A stretch of 64,000 bases of DNA from Bacillota bacterium (GTDB taxonomy: Bacteria; Bacillota; Clostridia; Acetivibrionales; JAEXSP01): contig JAEXSP010000016.1 in the NCBI GenBank assembly GCA_023453795.1, forward strand, positions 1-64,000. Direction: 5' to 3'. This document shows positions 9,076-15,932 of this stretch, in pieces. The notes beneath the pieces are model-generated. The model saw nothing but the letters and a program-made list of their open reading frames with translations, did not search any database and was not told where the DNA came from. The translations under genes and the position numbers were made by a program. The number at the start of each line of letters is the position of its first letter. Positions within the stretch are counted from its first letter, which is position 1.

Positions 9076-9381
9076 ATGAATAAATCAAAAATGTTTGCAA
9101 TGCGAATGAGCCAGAAGGATTATGACCGCATTCAACACAAGGCCGGAGAAGTAGGAATGAGTATGACAGGCTTCATAACCGCTTCTGCCTTAAACAAGAA
9201 AATTGTTGTAGTGAATGGGCTGGACAATGTGCTTACCGAACTGAAAGCTATTGGCAGAAATCTCAACCAGTTGACCGTCCTTTGTAATATGGGCAGGATT
9301 ACCTGCCTTGACCTGACGGAAATCAAGAAAGGTTTTGGAACTGTCTTTGATTCCCTTTATGACCTGATGGACAGGAGTTGA
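9076..9381 (+). CDS. mobC: MobC-type relaxosome accessory protein
   Basis: This 101-aa protein starts at an ATG with SD AAAGGATG 6 nt upstream. The N-terminus has an RHH-like opening (FAMRMSQKDYDRIQHKAGEVGMS). The second half (ELKAIGRNLNQLTVLCNMGRI) carries the 'IGxNLNQ' signature of the MobC family. Such proteins bind oriT and help melt DNA so that the relaxase can nick. It ends 4 nt before the relaxase start, which shows an operon, and the candidate oriT lies just upstream. Confidence 0.85.
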   Translation: MNKSKMFAMRMSQKDYDRIQHKAGEVGMSMTGFITASALNKKIVVVNGLDNVLTELKAIGRNLNQLTVLCNMGRITCLDLTEIKKGFGTVFDSLYDLMDRS

Positions 9382-9385
9382 TGCC

Positions 9386-10771
9386 ATGGCTATCATCTAC
9401 GCAGTCCGGGAAAAAACACAGAGCAGGACAGCTATGCGTAAGGTGATGGAATATGTTATGCAGGATAAGAAGACCGTGTATGTCGATAAAAACGGTCAAA
9501 AATGCAAGCTGCTGTCCGGTCAAAACTGCTGCGGGGATACCGCCTTCAAGGAGTTTATGGCAACCAAGCGGCAATACGGAAAGGAAAAAGGCGTGTACTT
9601 TTACCAGTATGTCCAGTCCTTCAAGCCGGGTATTAATGCTACAACACAGGAAATCCACCAAATGGGCGTGGAGCTTGCCGGGTATTTCAAAGGCTATGAA
9701 GTGCAGATTGCCACTCACATTGACCGTGATCACGTACATAACCACCTTTTGGTCAATTCGGTAAGCTGTGAAACGGGGTTAAAATTGCAGTTTAACGAAA
9801 AGAACCTGGAGCAGCTACGCAACCTGTCAGATGAAATCTGCGCCAGACACGGTCTGAAAGTCCTGCAACCCTATCAGAAGCCGCAGCAAAAGCCAGTTAG
9901 TGCAGGTGAGTACCATGCTGCGGTAAGGGGCGGCAGCTATAAATTCAAGCTGATGAATGCTATCGACCAAGCAATAGCACAAAGCCGAACAAGGGAAGAA
10001 TTTATATCCTGCATGAAGCAAATGGGCTATCAGGTGAAATGGATACCTCACTATAAATACATCACCTACACCACCCCGGAAGGACAACGGTGCAGGGACA
10101 ACAAGCTTCACGAAACCAAATATCTAAAGGCTGAAATGGAGGGATATTTCAGTGCCAAGCTTAGAGGAATTGAAACAGCGCAACAAGCCGGAAAGCCTTC
10201 CGGCAGCAAATACGGAACAGACAGTCACAGTGCCTTACCTGCCGATGGTCAGCGCAATACCGACAGACCAATGGAACATGATGCTGGAGAGCCAGACCGC
10301 AGCCATCCAGCGATTGCAGGAATTGACAATGCATGTATCCGTTCTGCCTACCGTGGAAGACGTAAACAAAATGATGAAGAATTATTACCAGAGCATTTAC
10401 GACAGGCAGACGGATCACCTGTCGGACACGATTCGGATGGAACATCAGCAGATTACGAAGACAGTGGTTACAAATATGGACAAGATGACGGATACGATTG
10501 GATGGAAGCTGGCGAATGCAATGGAGCTTTGGGAAGAAAAGCTGCGGCACAGGGACATGTCGCCGCTCAAAATCAAGGCCAAGTGGGCAGGCATCGGGGC
10601 ATTGATTTCGACGATATTGTGGATCTTGCTAAAGCTGTTGATGACCTTGTAAATCCCTACAATCCCGAAGAGGAACGGGAAAAGAAAAAGAAATATGTGC
10701 CCAAAGGAGACCGCAAAAAGCAGAAAAAGAAGCACCATAACTATAGCAATGATTATGATTTAAGCCTGTAA
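9386..10771 (+). CDS. MobP/VirD2-type relaxase
   Basis: The 461-aa protein starts at ATG with SD AGGAG 8 nt upstream. The relaxase domain fills about residues 1-165, with the metal-binding histidine motif HIDRDHVHNH near 110-119. The upstream YVQSF segment is also typical. The catalytic tyrosine is probably among the N-terminal tyrosines and cannot be fixed by eye. A second conserved block (SRTREEFISCMKQMGYQV) is common in Clostridia relaxases. The C-terminus ends in a Lys-rich tail. Residues from about 255 to 420 look compositionally odd because a second gene (10152-10652) is read through the same DNA in another frame. Nicking at oriT begins transfer of the element through a helper system. 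Confidence 0.9.
   Translation: MAIIYAVREKTQSRTAMRKVMEYVMQDKKTVYVDKNGQKCKLLSGQNCCGDTAFKEFMATKRQYGKEKGVYFYQYVQSFKPGINATTQEIHQMGVELAGYFKGYEVQIATHIDRDHVHNHLLVNSVSCETGLKLQFNEKNLEQLRNLSDEICARHGLKVLQPYQKPQQKPVSAGEYHAAVRGGSYKFKLMNAIDQAIAQSRTREEFISCMKQMGYQVKWIPHYKYITYTTPEGQRCRDNKLHETKYLKAEMEGYFSAKLRGIETAQQAGKPSGSKYGTDSHSALPADGQRNTDRPMEHDAGEPDRSHPAIAGIDNACIRSAYRGRRKQNDEELLPEHLRQADGSPVGHDSDGTSADYEDSGYKYGQDDGYDWMEAGECNGALGRKAAAQGHVAAQNQGQVGRHRGIDFDDIVDLAKAVDDLVNPYNPEEEREKKKKYVPKGDRKKQKKKHHNYSNDYDLSL
10152..10652 (+). CDS. Out-of-frame gene nested in the relaxase gene, C-terminal membrane anchor
   Basis: A GTG start at 10152 has a strong SD (GGAGGG, 8 nt upstream) inside the relaxase gene. The frame encodes 166 aa of ordinary composition: a Pro-containing N-terminus, a long helical region with heptad-like spacing (about 50-135) and a C-terminal hydrophobic helix (WAGIGALISTILWILLKLL). 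The relaxase frame over the same DNA reads as Gly/Asp/His-rich low-order sequence, which suggests that this nested frame is the constrained one. RSF1010 mobB, also nested out of frame in mobA and membrane-anchored, is a precedent. A role in presenting the relaxosome to a secretion channel is inference. Confidence 0.75.
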   Translation: MPSLEELKQRNKPESLPAANTEQTVTVPYLPMVSAIPTDQWNMMLESQTAAIQRLQELTMHVSVLPTVEDVNKMMKNYYQSIYDRQTDHLSDTIRMEHQQITKTVVTNMDKMTDTIGWKLANAMELWEEKLRHRDMSPLKIKAKWAGIGALISTILWILLKLLMTL

Positions 10772-10785
10772 AGGGGGGCGATTTT

Positions 10786-10962
10786 ATCTTAAAACAAGCT
10801 TTAAAGGATAAAAGCAAAACCTACAAAAAGAAAATAGGGAAGACCGTCTATATTATATCCACCCACTACTCCGGGGATAAAAATATTGTACAGAAGCTGG
10901 AGGAGATCATACTGGAGGATTTTAAAAGCAATAAGGTGGACGAAACAAGCTGCAACAAATAG
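10786..10962 (+). CDS. tnpW: TnpW-like small transposon protein
   Basis: An open frame of about 58 codons follows the relaxase stop and SD GGGGGG (10773-10778). There is no ATG/GTG/TTG at the head; ATC 10786 is the best-spaced start, and an unusual start codon is therefore possible. The core KKKIGKTVYIISTHYSG followed by a helical tail with 'KLEEIILEDF' matches the TnpW family, encoded beside the relaxase and recombinase of Tn4451-type elements. Its role is unknown. Confidence 0.6.
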   Translation: MLKQALKDKSKTYKKKIGKTVYIISTHYSGDKNIVQKLEEIILEDFKSNKVDETSCNK

Positions 10963-10979
10963 GTTTATAGGCGAGCAGA

Positions 10980-11015
10980 TTCCAATGCTGACTGTAATTA
11001 CAGTCAGCATTGGAA
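10980..11015. repeat. Perfect 36-bp palindrome between tnpW and the recombinase gene
   Basis: Arms 10980-10997 and 10998-11015 are exact 18-bp complements with no spacer (TTCCAATGCTGACTGTAA and its complement). No T tract follows on the plus strand, so it is not a standard terminator. Position 60 bp upstream of the recombinase promoter candidate suggests an operator or a recombination/structure site. Confidence 0.8.
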
Positions 11016-11050
11016 CAGAAAACTTGCAACAGCAATTATGATTATTCTGA

Positions 11051-11079
11051 TGGAAAATGGAATGATTAAAAGGTATAAT
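11051..11079 (+). promoter_or_regulatory. Candidate promoter of the serine recombinase
   Basis: TATAAT at 11074-11079 is a perfect -10 box. TGGAAA at 11051-11056 lies 17 bp upstream as a weak -35. The recombinase start is 44 nt further on. Confidence 0.4.
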
Positions 11080-11122
11080 AATTGTATAGTCATATTGTTG
11101 CTGTTTGGAAAGAGAGGATTTA

Positions 11123-12742
11123 ATGATTACTAAACAGCAAACATATAATGCAGGGATTTACAGCAGGCTTTCAGCAGAGGACAATCTTGCAGGGGAAAGC
11201 GGCAGTATTTCAACGCAACGCACATTGTTAACTCAATATTGTAAGGATAAAGGGTTTAATATCGCAGGACATTACGTCGATGACGGATACTCGGGAACTA
11301 ACTTCAACAGGCCCGATTTTGAACGATTGCTGAATGACATTGATAAAGGAAAAATCAATGTTGTACTGACCAAAGACCTTTCCCGGTTTGGCAGGGATTA
11401 CATCCAGGCAGGCTATTTCATTGAAAAGGTATTTGAAAAGAAGAATGTCAGGTACATCGCTGTAGATGATAACATTGATACCTTGAATAATAACAACGAC
11501 ATCCTGATGCCAATTAAAAATGTGCTCAATGACATGTATGCAAGGGATGTTTCGAGAAAGACAAGAGCCGCCTTCAATGCCAAAGCCCGCAACGGTGAAT
11601 ACATCGTGTCAAGGCCGCCATTTGGGTATAAAAAAGACCCGAACAACAAGCATAAGCTCATTGTTGATGAGGAAGCCGCTCGAACTGTCCGCTATATATT
11701 CCAGCTTTGCTGCGAAGGAAACGGATACAACCGGATTACAAAAATCCTGCGAGAAGAGGGTTGCTTAAACCCGATAGCCTATTTTAACCAAAACAACCCC
11801 GACTACTACAAGGCAGACTATTGGCGAAAACCATATGACTGGCATATCACATCTATTCGGTGCATCCTGAGCAATATGGTATACCTGGGGCATACGGTGT
11901 ATGGAAAGCAGCGGGTAAAAATTATGAGTACCAGTAAAAAGGTGAAAGTTCCTGAAGAAGAGTGGGTTATAACATATAACACCCACGAGCCTTTGGTATC
12001 ACAAGAAACCTGGGACTTGGTGCAATCCATGATAAAGAGCCGGAAGCGTGAAACGAGGACAGGGGAAGTGCAGATATTTTCTGGACTACTCCGCTGTTCA
12101 GACTGCGGATCAGCACTGACCTATGCAGGCAAGAAAAAAGGAAATACCCGCAAGGGAGAATACAGCTGCTGGTTTTATAAGACCCATGGCAGGGAATATT
12201 GTTCTTCCCACTTCATCACTTATGATAATATCTATAATATTGTGCTGGGGGACATCAGGACAAACGCAAGGCTGGCAGAAAGGTTTGAAGACAGGTACTT
12301 AAAGAAGCTTTTGGATGTGGATTCTATTAAGCAGAAGAAGCAGCTTGAAAAGGACAAAAAAGAGATTGAAGACTTGAAGAACCGTATATCAGACCTTGAT
12401 AAAATCATCAAAAAGCTGTATGAGGACAATGCCCTTGGGAAGATAACCGACAAGCGTTTTGCAAGCCTATCTGGTGAATACGAAAAAGAACAGCAGGAGC
12501 TTACAGAAAAGCTGGATTCACTTCGAGAGAAGGTTCAGTCAGTTAAGGAAAATGCCAATAAAGCGCAACAGTTTTTAGGGTTTATACGGAAATATACCGA
12601 CATAGAAACGCTGGATGCAAAAATCCTGAACGAGCTTATAGACAAAATTGAGGTGCACCATAAGACGGTGAATGAAGCAGGGGAAAAGGTGCAAAATATT
12701 GAGATATATTATAAGTTTGTAGGGCTTTTACAGGCAGCATAA
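11123..12742 (+). CDS. Large serine recombinase (TnpX-like) of the integrative mobilizable element
   Basis: I choose ATG 11123 (MITKQQTY) with SD GAGAGG 5 nt upstream; a TTG 18 nt earlier would put that SD inside the gene. The 539-aa product has the resolvase catalytic domain (about 1-150; YSRLS with the nucleophile serine, then KDLSRFGRD), the PF07508 recombinase domain (about 160-290), a zinc-beta-ribbon (LRCSDCGSAL with further Cys in SCWFY and YCSSH), a long charged coiled coil (about 385-485) and a C-terminal tail. Large serine recombinases integrate and excise elements through a 2-bp crossover. The gene abuts the presumed right end of the element (a tRNA fragment at 12761), as expected for an integrase. 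Confidence 0.9.
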   Translation: MITKQQTYNAGIYSRLSAEDNLAGESGSISTQRTLLTQYCKDKGFNIAGHYVDDGYSGTNFNRPDFERLLNDIDKGKINVVLTKDLSRFGRDYIQAGYFIEKVFEKKNVRYIAVDDNIDTLNNNNDILMPIKNVLNDMYARDVSRKTRAAFNAKARNGEYIVSRPPFGYKKDPNNKHKLIVDEEAARTVRYIFQLCCEGNGYNRITKILREEGCLNPIAYFNQNNPDYYKADYWRKPYDWHITSIRCILSNMVYLGHTVYGKQRVKIMSTSKKVKVPEEEWVITYNTHEPLVSQETWDLVQSMIKSRKRETRTGEVQIFSGLLRCSDCGSALTYAGKKKGNTRKGEYSCWFYKTHGREYCSSHFITYDNIYNIVLGDIRTNARLAERFEDRYLKKLLDVDSIKQKKQLEKDKKEIEDLKNRISDLDKIIKKLYEDNALGKITDKRFASLSGEYEKEQQELTEKLDSLREKVQSVKENANKAQQFLGFIRKYTDIETLDAKILNELIDKIEVHHKTVNEAGEKVQNIEIYYKFVGLLQAA

Positions 12743-12760
12743 ATACTACCTTTAAATACA

Positions 12761-12798
12761 ACCGGAGGTCATCGGTTCGATTCCGATTGAGGGCTCCA
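12761..12798 (+). tRNA. 3' part of a tRNA gene (tRNA-Thr-like), likely attachment-site remnant
   Basis: The sequence reads as anticodon-stem 3' strand (ACCGG), variable loop (AGGTC), a perfect T-stem (ATCGG/CCGAT) around TTCGATT, acceptor 3' strand (TGAGGGC), discriminator T and CCA, followed directly by a terminator. The 5' half is absent: the DNA just upstream is the recombinase end. U73 and the T-arm resemble Clostridia tRNA-Thr, though identity cannot be certain without the anticodon. The break sits at the anticodon loop/stem, so the element appears to have integrated into, or scarred, a tRNA gene. Confidence 0.75.
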
Positions 12799-12801
12799 AA
12801 C

Positions 12802-12845
12802 AAATAAAGTGTTTCAAGACTTTGATCTTGAAACACTTTATTTTT
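12802..12845. terminator. Strong bidirectional terminator
   Basis: Perfect 18-bp stem (12802-12819 with 12826-12843, 6-nt loop) ending in TTTATTTTTAT on the plus strand. It fits as terminator of the original tRNA gene and, on the minus strand, of the TPR gene ending at 12896. Confidence 0.85.
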
Positions 12846-12895
12846 ATATTACAAATTCTTATCAGGAAAGAGTATTTCATTACTCTTAATACTCT

Positions 12896-13438
12896 TTAAA
12901 GTATTGCTTTAAAAGCTTCACGTATTGCCTCTATGCTATGTGGAGAGTCATTTGTATCCAATAGCTGTTGGTGAAGTTTTTTTACTTCATCGGTCTTGCC
13001 GGTTTTATGATAAATTTTTGCAAGGGTTACGGCATACTTTAAAAGCGGGTCAATACTGTAAGCTTTTTGCAAACACTTTATTGACAATTCATACATTCCC
13101 TTTTGAGAAAATACCCGGGCTGAATCATAGGCATCCTTGCCTGTTACAAAGCTATCTACCAGGTTCTTCTGATCCTCATATTTTTCCATTTCAATAAGGT
13201 TATTTCTTGCACCCTGATTTTCGGGATTGATCTCCAGCGCTCTTGAGTACATTTTTTTTGCTTCGGCAAGATTATCATGAAGCCTGTAATATTTTGCAAG
13301 TCTGGTACAGGCAGCCGAGTTGCTGCTATCCATTTCCAGGATCATCATGTTTATCTTTAAGGCCTTATCGTCCCAACTATTTGCAAGAGCCATCCCGCTT
13401 GCCTTATCCACCAACTTGCTAAGAAGATTCTTATTCAT
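12896..13438 (-). CDS. Tetratricopeptide-repeat protein
   Basis: ATG 13438 (MNKNLLSK) has GAGGG 10 nt upstream; a TTG 6 nt earlier is too close to it. The 180-aa product has TPR-like helices, clearest around ACTRLAKYYRLHDNLAEAKKMYSRALEINP and again around CLQKAYSIDPLLKYAVTLAKIYHKTGK. There is no signal peptide or membrane segment, so it is cytoplasmic. TPRs mediate protein contacts; no partner is evident from the neighbours. It is separated from the mobile element by the terminator at 12802-12845. Confidence 0.75.
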   Translation of the reverse strand: MNKNLLSKLVDKASGMALANSWDDKALKINMMILEMDSSNSAACTRLAKYYRLHDNLAEAKKMYSRALEINPENQGARNNLIEMEKYEDQKNLVDSFVTGKDAYDSARVFSQKGMYELSIKCLQKAYSIDPLLKYAVTLAKIYHKTGKTDEVKKLHQQLLDTNDSPHSIEAIREAFKAIL

Positions 13439-13572
13439 TATCAATATACCCTCTTTTCCTGTTCTATGAATATTACATTATTTCATTTAAAGCAACTATT
13501 ACCTATCAATACTTAAATGCACTCATTTTGAATCGGCAGGAAATCCTCGATGTTAAATGTATTGCAGGGGTT

Positions 13573-13734
13573 TTAAAGCCTTTTTTTGTGGGATTTTATT
13601 TCTCCCAACAAATTCAAATGACCGCAGCATTCACACCTGAAGTTTAAACCACTCAATTTAGCTGCTTCCGTTTCAGGAAGATTCAGCATTACTGAATTGC
13701 AGTTATAGCATATTAGTGTTTGAAAATTATACAT
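13573..13734 (-). CDS. Small 53-aa zinc-ribbon protein
   Basis: The start ATG (13732-13734) has SD AAAGGAG about 8 nt upstream. The protein (MYNFQTLICYNCNS...) has two Cys pairs, CYNC near residue 9 and CECC near 34, the spacing of a zinc ribbon, plus a basic C-terminus. It lies downstream of a possible attenuated leader RNA (13780-14012) on the same strand. No function is known to me. Confidence 0.6.
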   Translation of the reverse strand: MYNFQTLICYNCNSVMLNLPETEAAKLSGLNFRCECCGHLNLLGEIKSHKKRL

Positions 13735-13770
13735 AATATTGTCTCCTTTCATTTAGTAATACATCCCGGT

Positions 13771-13799
13771 AAATAAAAAAGAAGAGCCAAGACTCTTCT
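13771..13799 (-). terminator. Rho-independent terminator on the minus strand
   Basis: AGAAGAG (13780-13786) and CTCTTCT (13793-13799) form a 7-bp stem with a 6-nt loop. On the minus strand it is followed by TTTTTTATTT. There is no minus-strand protein gene immediately upstream, only the promoter at 14019-14047. Confidence 0.7.
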
Positions 13800-14012
13800 A
13801 CATATTCCATTTACCAGGTAAATAGGATATTACAGCACAAGTATTACCAAATGAAAGGGCTATATTTAAGGTATATGCCTTATATATTGTAATAAACAAA
13901 TATAAATCCAAATAACAATCAGTTAAACATAATCAAACACAATTCATAACGTAATATCGGCTAAAAGCCTAATTCTACATTTACTTTTCTTTTGTGGAAT
14001 TGTAAATGCAAT
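13780..14012 (-). ncRNA. Putative small RNA or attenuated leader upstream of the zinc-ribbon gene
   Basis: A near-consensus promoter (14019-14047) and a terminator (13771-13799), both on the minus strand, bound about 230 nt with no open frame of note. The zinc-ribbon gene start lies 46 nt past the terminator hairpin, so the segment may be a cis-acting leader with an attenuator or a free small RNA. I do not recognise a known riboswitch class. Confidence 0.4.
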
Positions 14013-14018
14013 TAAATA

Positions 14019-14047
14019 ATAATATCATGTTAAAACTCCTTTGTCAA
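14019..14047 (-). promoter_or_regulatory. Near-consensus sigma-A promoter, minus strand
   Basis: TTGACA (complement of 14042-14047), 17-bp spacer, TATTAT (complement of 14019-14024). The only protein start reachable before the terminator is a 15-codon frame overlapping the promoter itself. Confidence 0.65.
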
Positions 14048-14322
14048 TTTTATTTATTCTAATCTGGATAATATTGCCGAAAACAATTGATGCCAAATAA
14101 TTTGCAAATAAATATACAAATCTACTTAATAATGATATAATTAAGTAATTACAAAAATAGGAAGTTTATACTTCTCGTTTTGAGTGGCGGTTTTGTTTAA
14201 AGCTTAACTAAAATTCAATTAATGCTTAATTGTGGCGAAGGGTGGATTGCTTTGAGTAATTCACTCTTTTATTTTTATAATCACAAGTGTAGATGGAAAA
14301 AATATTAATGGAGGTGTTTTGT

Positions 14323-14835
14323 ATTAGTAAAAATGAATTGCCTATGAATGAGGAAATACGCGACAGAGAGATCCGGCTTATTGATACCGATGGAGCAATG
14401 CTGGGTGTTATGGCAATCAAGGATGCACGTGAAATGGCGGATTCAAAGAATCTGGACCTTGTTAAAATTGTACCGAATGCGGTACCGCCGGTCTGTAAGA
14501 TAATGGACCATGGAAAGTTTATTTTTGAAAAAAACAAGAAGGAAAAAGAATCTAAGAAAAATCAAAAGGTCGTTTCAATTAAGGAAATAAGGTTGTCTGC
14601 CAAGATTGAGGAACATGACTTTGACTTTAAGGCTAAAAATGCATGCAAGTTTTTGCAGGATGGAGATAAGGTCAAAGTATGCGTAAGATTCCGTGGCAGG
14701 GAAATGAAATACACGTTGGTAGGAAAAGAAGTGCTTGAGAAATTCGCAGATACAATTAAAGATGCAGGGGCAGTTGAAAAGCAACCCATGCTGGAAGGCA
14801 AAAGCATGATAATGATACTTGTTCCTAAAAAATAG
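14323..14835 (+). CDS. infC: Translation initiation factor IF-3 with AUU start
   Basis: The SD GGAGGTG (14310-14316) sits 6 nt before ATT at 14323, followed by SKNELPMNEEIRDREIRLID. A rare AUU start is the hallmark of infC and is used for autoregulation by IF-3 itself; the in-frame ATG at 14293 lacks an SD. The product is 170 aa, the usual length. The N-domain (about 1-75) and C-domain (about 85-170, SIKEIRLSAKIEEHDFDFKAKN) are both intact. The usual partners rpmI and rplT are not downstream; a nitronate monooxygenase remnant follows instead. The genome may therefore hold a second, canonical infC. Confidence 0.93.
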   Translation: MSKNELPMNEEIRDREIRLIDTDGAMLGVMAIKDAREMADSKNLDLVKIVPNAVPPVCKIMDHGKFIFEKNKKEKESKKNQKVVSIKEIRLSAKIEEHDFDFKAKNACKFLQDGDKVKVCVRFRGREMKYTLVGKEVLEKFADTIKDAGAVEKQPMLEGKSMIMILVPKK

Positions 14836-14849
14836 TGAGGAGGGTTGTT

Positions 14850-15187
14850 ATGGTATCATGGAAGGGCTTGGATATAGGGGATTTAACGGCAAAGCTGCCG
14901 ATTGTTCAAGGTGGCATGGGTGTTGGGGTTTCTTTAAGTGGGCTTGCATCAGCTGTAGCTAATGAGGGTGGTATAGGAGTTATTTCATGTGCAGCTGTAT
15001 AGTCACTTGTTATTACGATTCGAGTCCATACTGTATTGCCCTTGCATTGATAAATGTAAAAATGGGCAAAATGAAAAATGGATTCGCTTTTGCCGGTGAA
15101 AATGCATATAGGGCGGGAAATATCGTATCTGTGAGAGACCTGGTTGGAACCCTTTTTGAAGAGTATGCAAGAGCTATGAGGTCATAA
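14850..15187 (+). pseudogene. Nitronate monooxygenase / enoyl-reductase-II-like remnant with a large internal deletion
   Basis: ATG 14850 with SD GGAGGG opens 50 codons of the family's N-terminus (LPIVQGGMGVGVSLSGLASAV, the FMN-binding start) and stops at 15000-15002. In another frame, 14987-15187 encodes the family's C-terminus (PYCIALALIN, then GFAFAGENAYR and IVSVRDLV). Members are normally about 310-360 aa, so some 230 residues were lost with a frameshift at about 14985-15000. It is not expected to be functional. Confidence 0.75.
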
Positions 15188-15257
15188 CAATTTTCAAATG
15201 TATTTTTATCAGGCAAGGAAAAGGATGAATAATGATTGCATTAGGTTAACATAATAC

Positions 15258-15287
15258 ATATAGCATGACTATAATTATATGCTATAT
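15258..15287 (+). promoter_or_regulatory. Hairpin in the cold-shock gene 5' region
   Basis: ATATAGCAT (15258-15266) pairs with ATGCTATAT (15279-15287) with a 12-nt loop, about 12 nt before the SD of the cold-shock gene. Structured leaders are common in csp mRNAs; temperature control here is inference. The loop also contains TATAAT (15270-15275), so it may overlap the promoter instead. Confidence 0.35.
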
Positions 15288-15314
15288 ATGAGTACATTAG
15301 GAGGTGTAACTAAA

Positions 15315-15512
15315 ATGGTCGGAACAGTAAAATGGTTTAATGCGGACAAGGGTTTCGGTTTTATTGAAAGAGAAGGCGGGGAGGATGTATTTGTGCATTT
15401 CTCTGCAATTAATTCACAAGGCTACAGGTCACTTGAAGAAGGACAGAAGGTCGAGTTTGATCTGGAAAAGGGGCAACGAGGTCCACAAGCGTCAAATGTC
15501 AGGATTTCATAA
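15315..15512 (+). CDS. csp: Cold-shock protein (CspA family)
   Basis: ATG 15315 with SD AGGAGG 10 nt upstream gives 65 aa, the family's standard size. The single CSD/OB-fold carries RNP1 (KGFGFIE) and RNP2 (VFVHF), and the opening GTVKWFN is canonical. It binds single-stranded nucleic acid and acts as an RNA chaperone in the cytoplasm. It is a monocistronic-looking gene in front of a zinc-ribbon protein gene, with which such csp genes often co-occur in Clostridia. Confidence 0.95.
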   Translation: MVGTVKWFNADKGFGFIEREGGEDVFVHFSAINSQGYRSLEEGQKVEFDLEKGQRGPQASNVRIS

Positions 15513-15681
15513 CGGGAAATATTTTAAATGTTGTTGCTTTATTATTAACATCATGGTACACTTATAACGTTAGTCACTATATATTAAGATGGATTGATTT
15601 TCTGGATACAACTCTCTTTGATTTATTGGAGCGGGAAGTTAAGAATTATATGATCCAAATAAATTGAGGAGGTATATAGAT

Positions 15682-15891
15682 ATGGCGGATAAAGTTTTAA
15701 CATGTAAGGATTGCAATGCAGAATTCATTTTCAATGAAAGCGAGCAGGCTTTCTACAAAGAGAAGGGATTTGAGAACGAACCACAGAGATGTCCGGATTG
15801 CAGGAGAGCAAGAAAACAGCAAAGGAACAACAACAGGGGCGGCTTCGGTGGTGGTAACAGAAATGGCGGAGGCTTCGGCAACAGATGGTAA
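15682..15891 (+). CDS. Zinc-ribbon protein with Gly/Asn/Arg-rich tail
   Basis: ATG 15682 with SD GAGGAGG gives 69 aa. The first 45 residues form a treble-clef/zinc-ribbon of the PF13451 type (CKDCNAEF, then CPDCRRARK). The rest is an RGG-like disordered tail (NRGGFGGGNRNGGGF), typical of RNA-binding proteins. A longer paralog with another Cys pair lies at 56942-57229. A role in RNA binding or ribosome-linked stress, together with the adjacent cold-shock protein, is inference. Confidence 0.8.
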   Translation: MADKVLTCKDCNAEFIFNESEQAFYKEKGFENEPQRCPDCRRARKQQRNNNRGGFGGGNRNGGGFGNRW

Positions 15892-15895
15892 TCAA

Positions 15896-15921
15896 GAGGA
15901 GAGCATATGCTCTCCTTTTTT
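15896..15921 (+). terminator. Rho-independent terminator after the zinc-ribbon gene
   Basis: GGAGAGCAT/ATGCTCTCC is a perfect palindromic stem (15898-15915) followed by TTTTTT. It ends the plus-strand unit before the convergent YhhN gene. Confidence 0.85.
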
Positions 15922-15932
15922 AGTGCGCGTAT

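Noticed and set aside
14293..14322. ATG-initiated longer form of infC
   Set aside because: No SD in front, while the ATT at 14323 has a perfectly spaced GGAGGTG and the conserved N-terminus SKNELPMNEEIR begins there.
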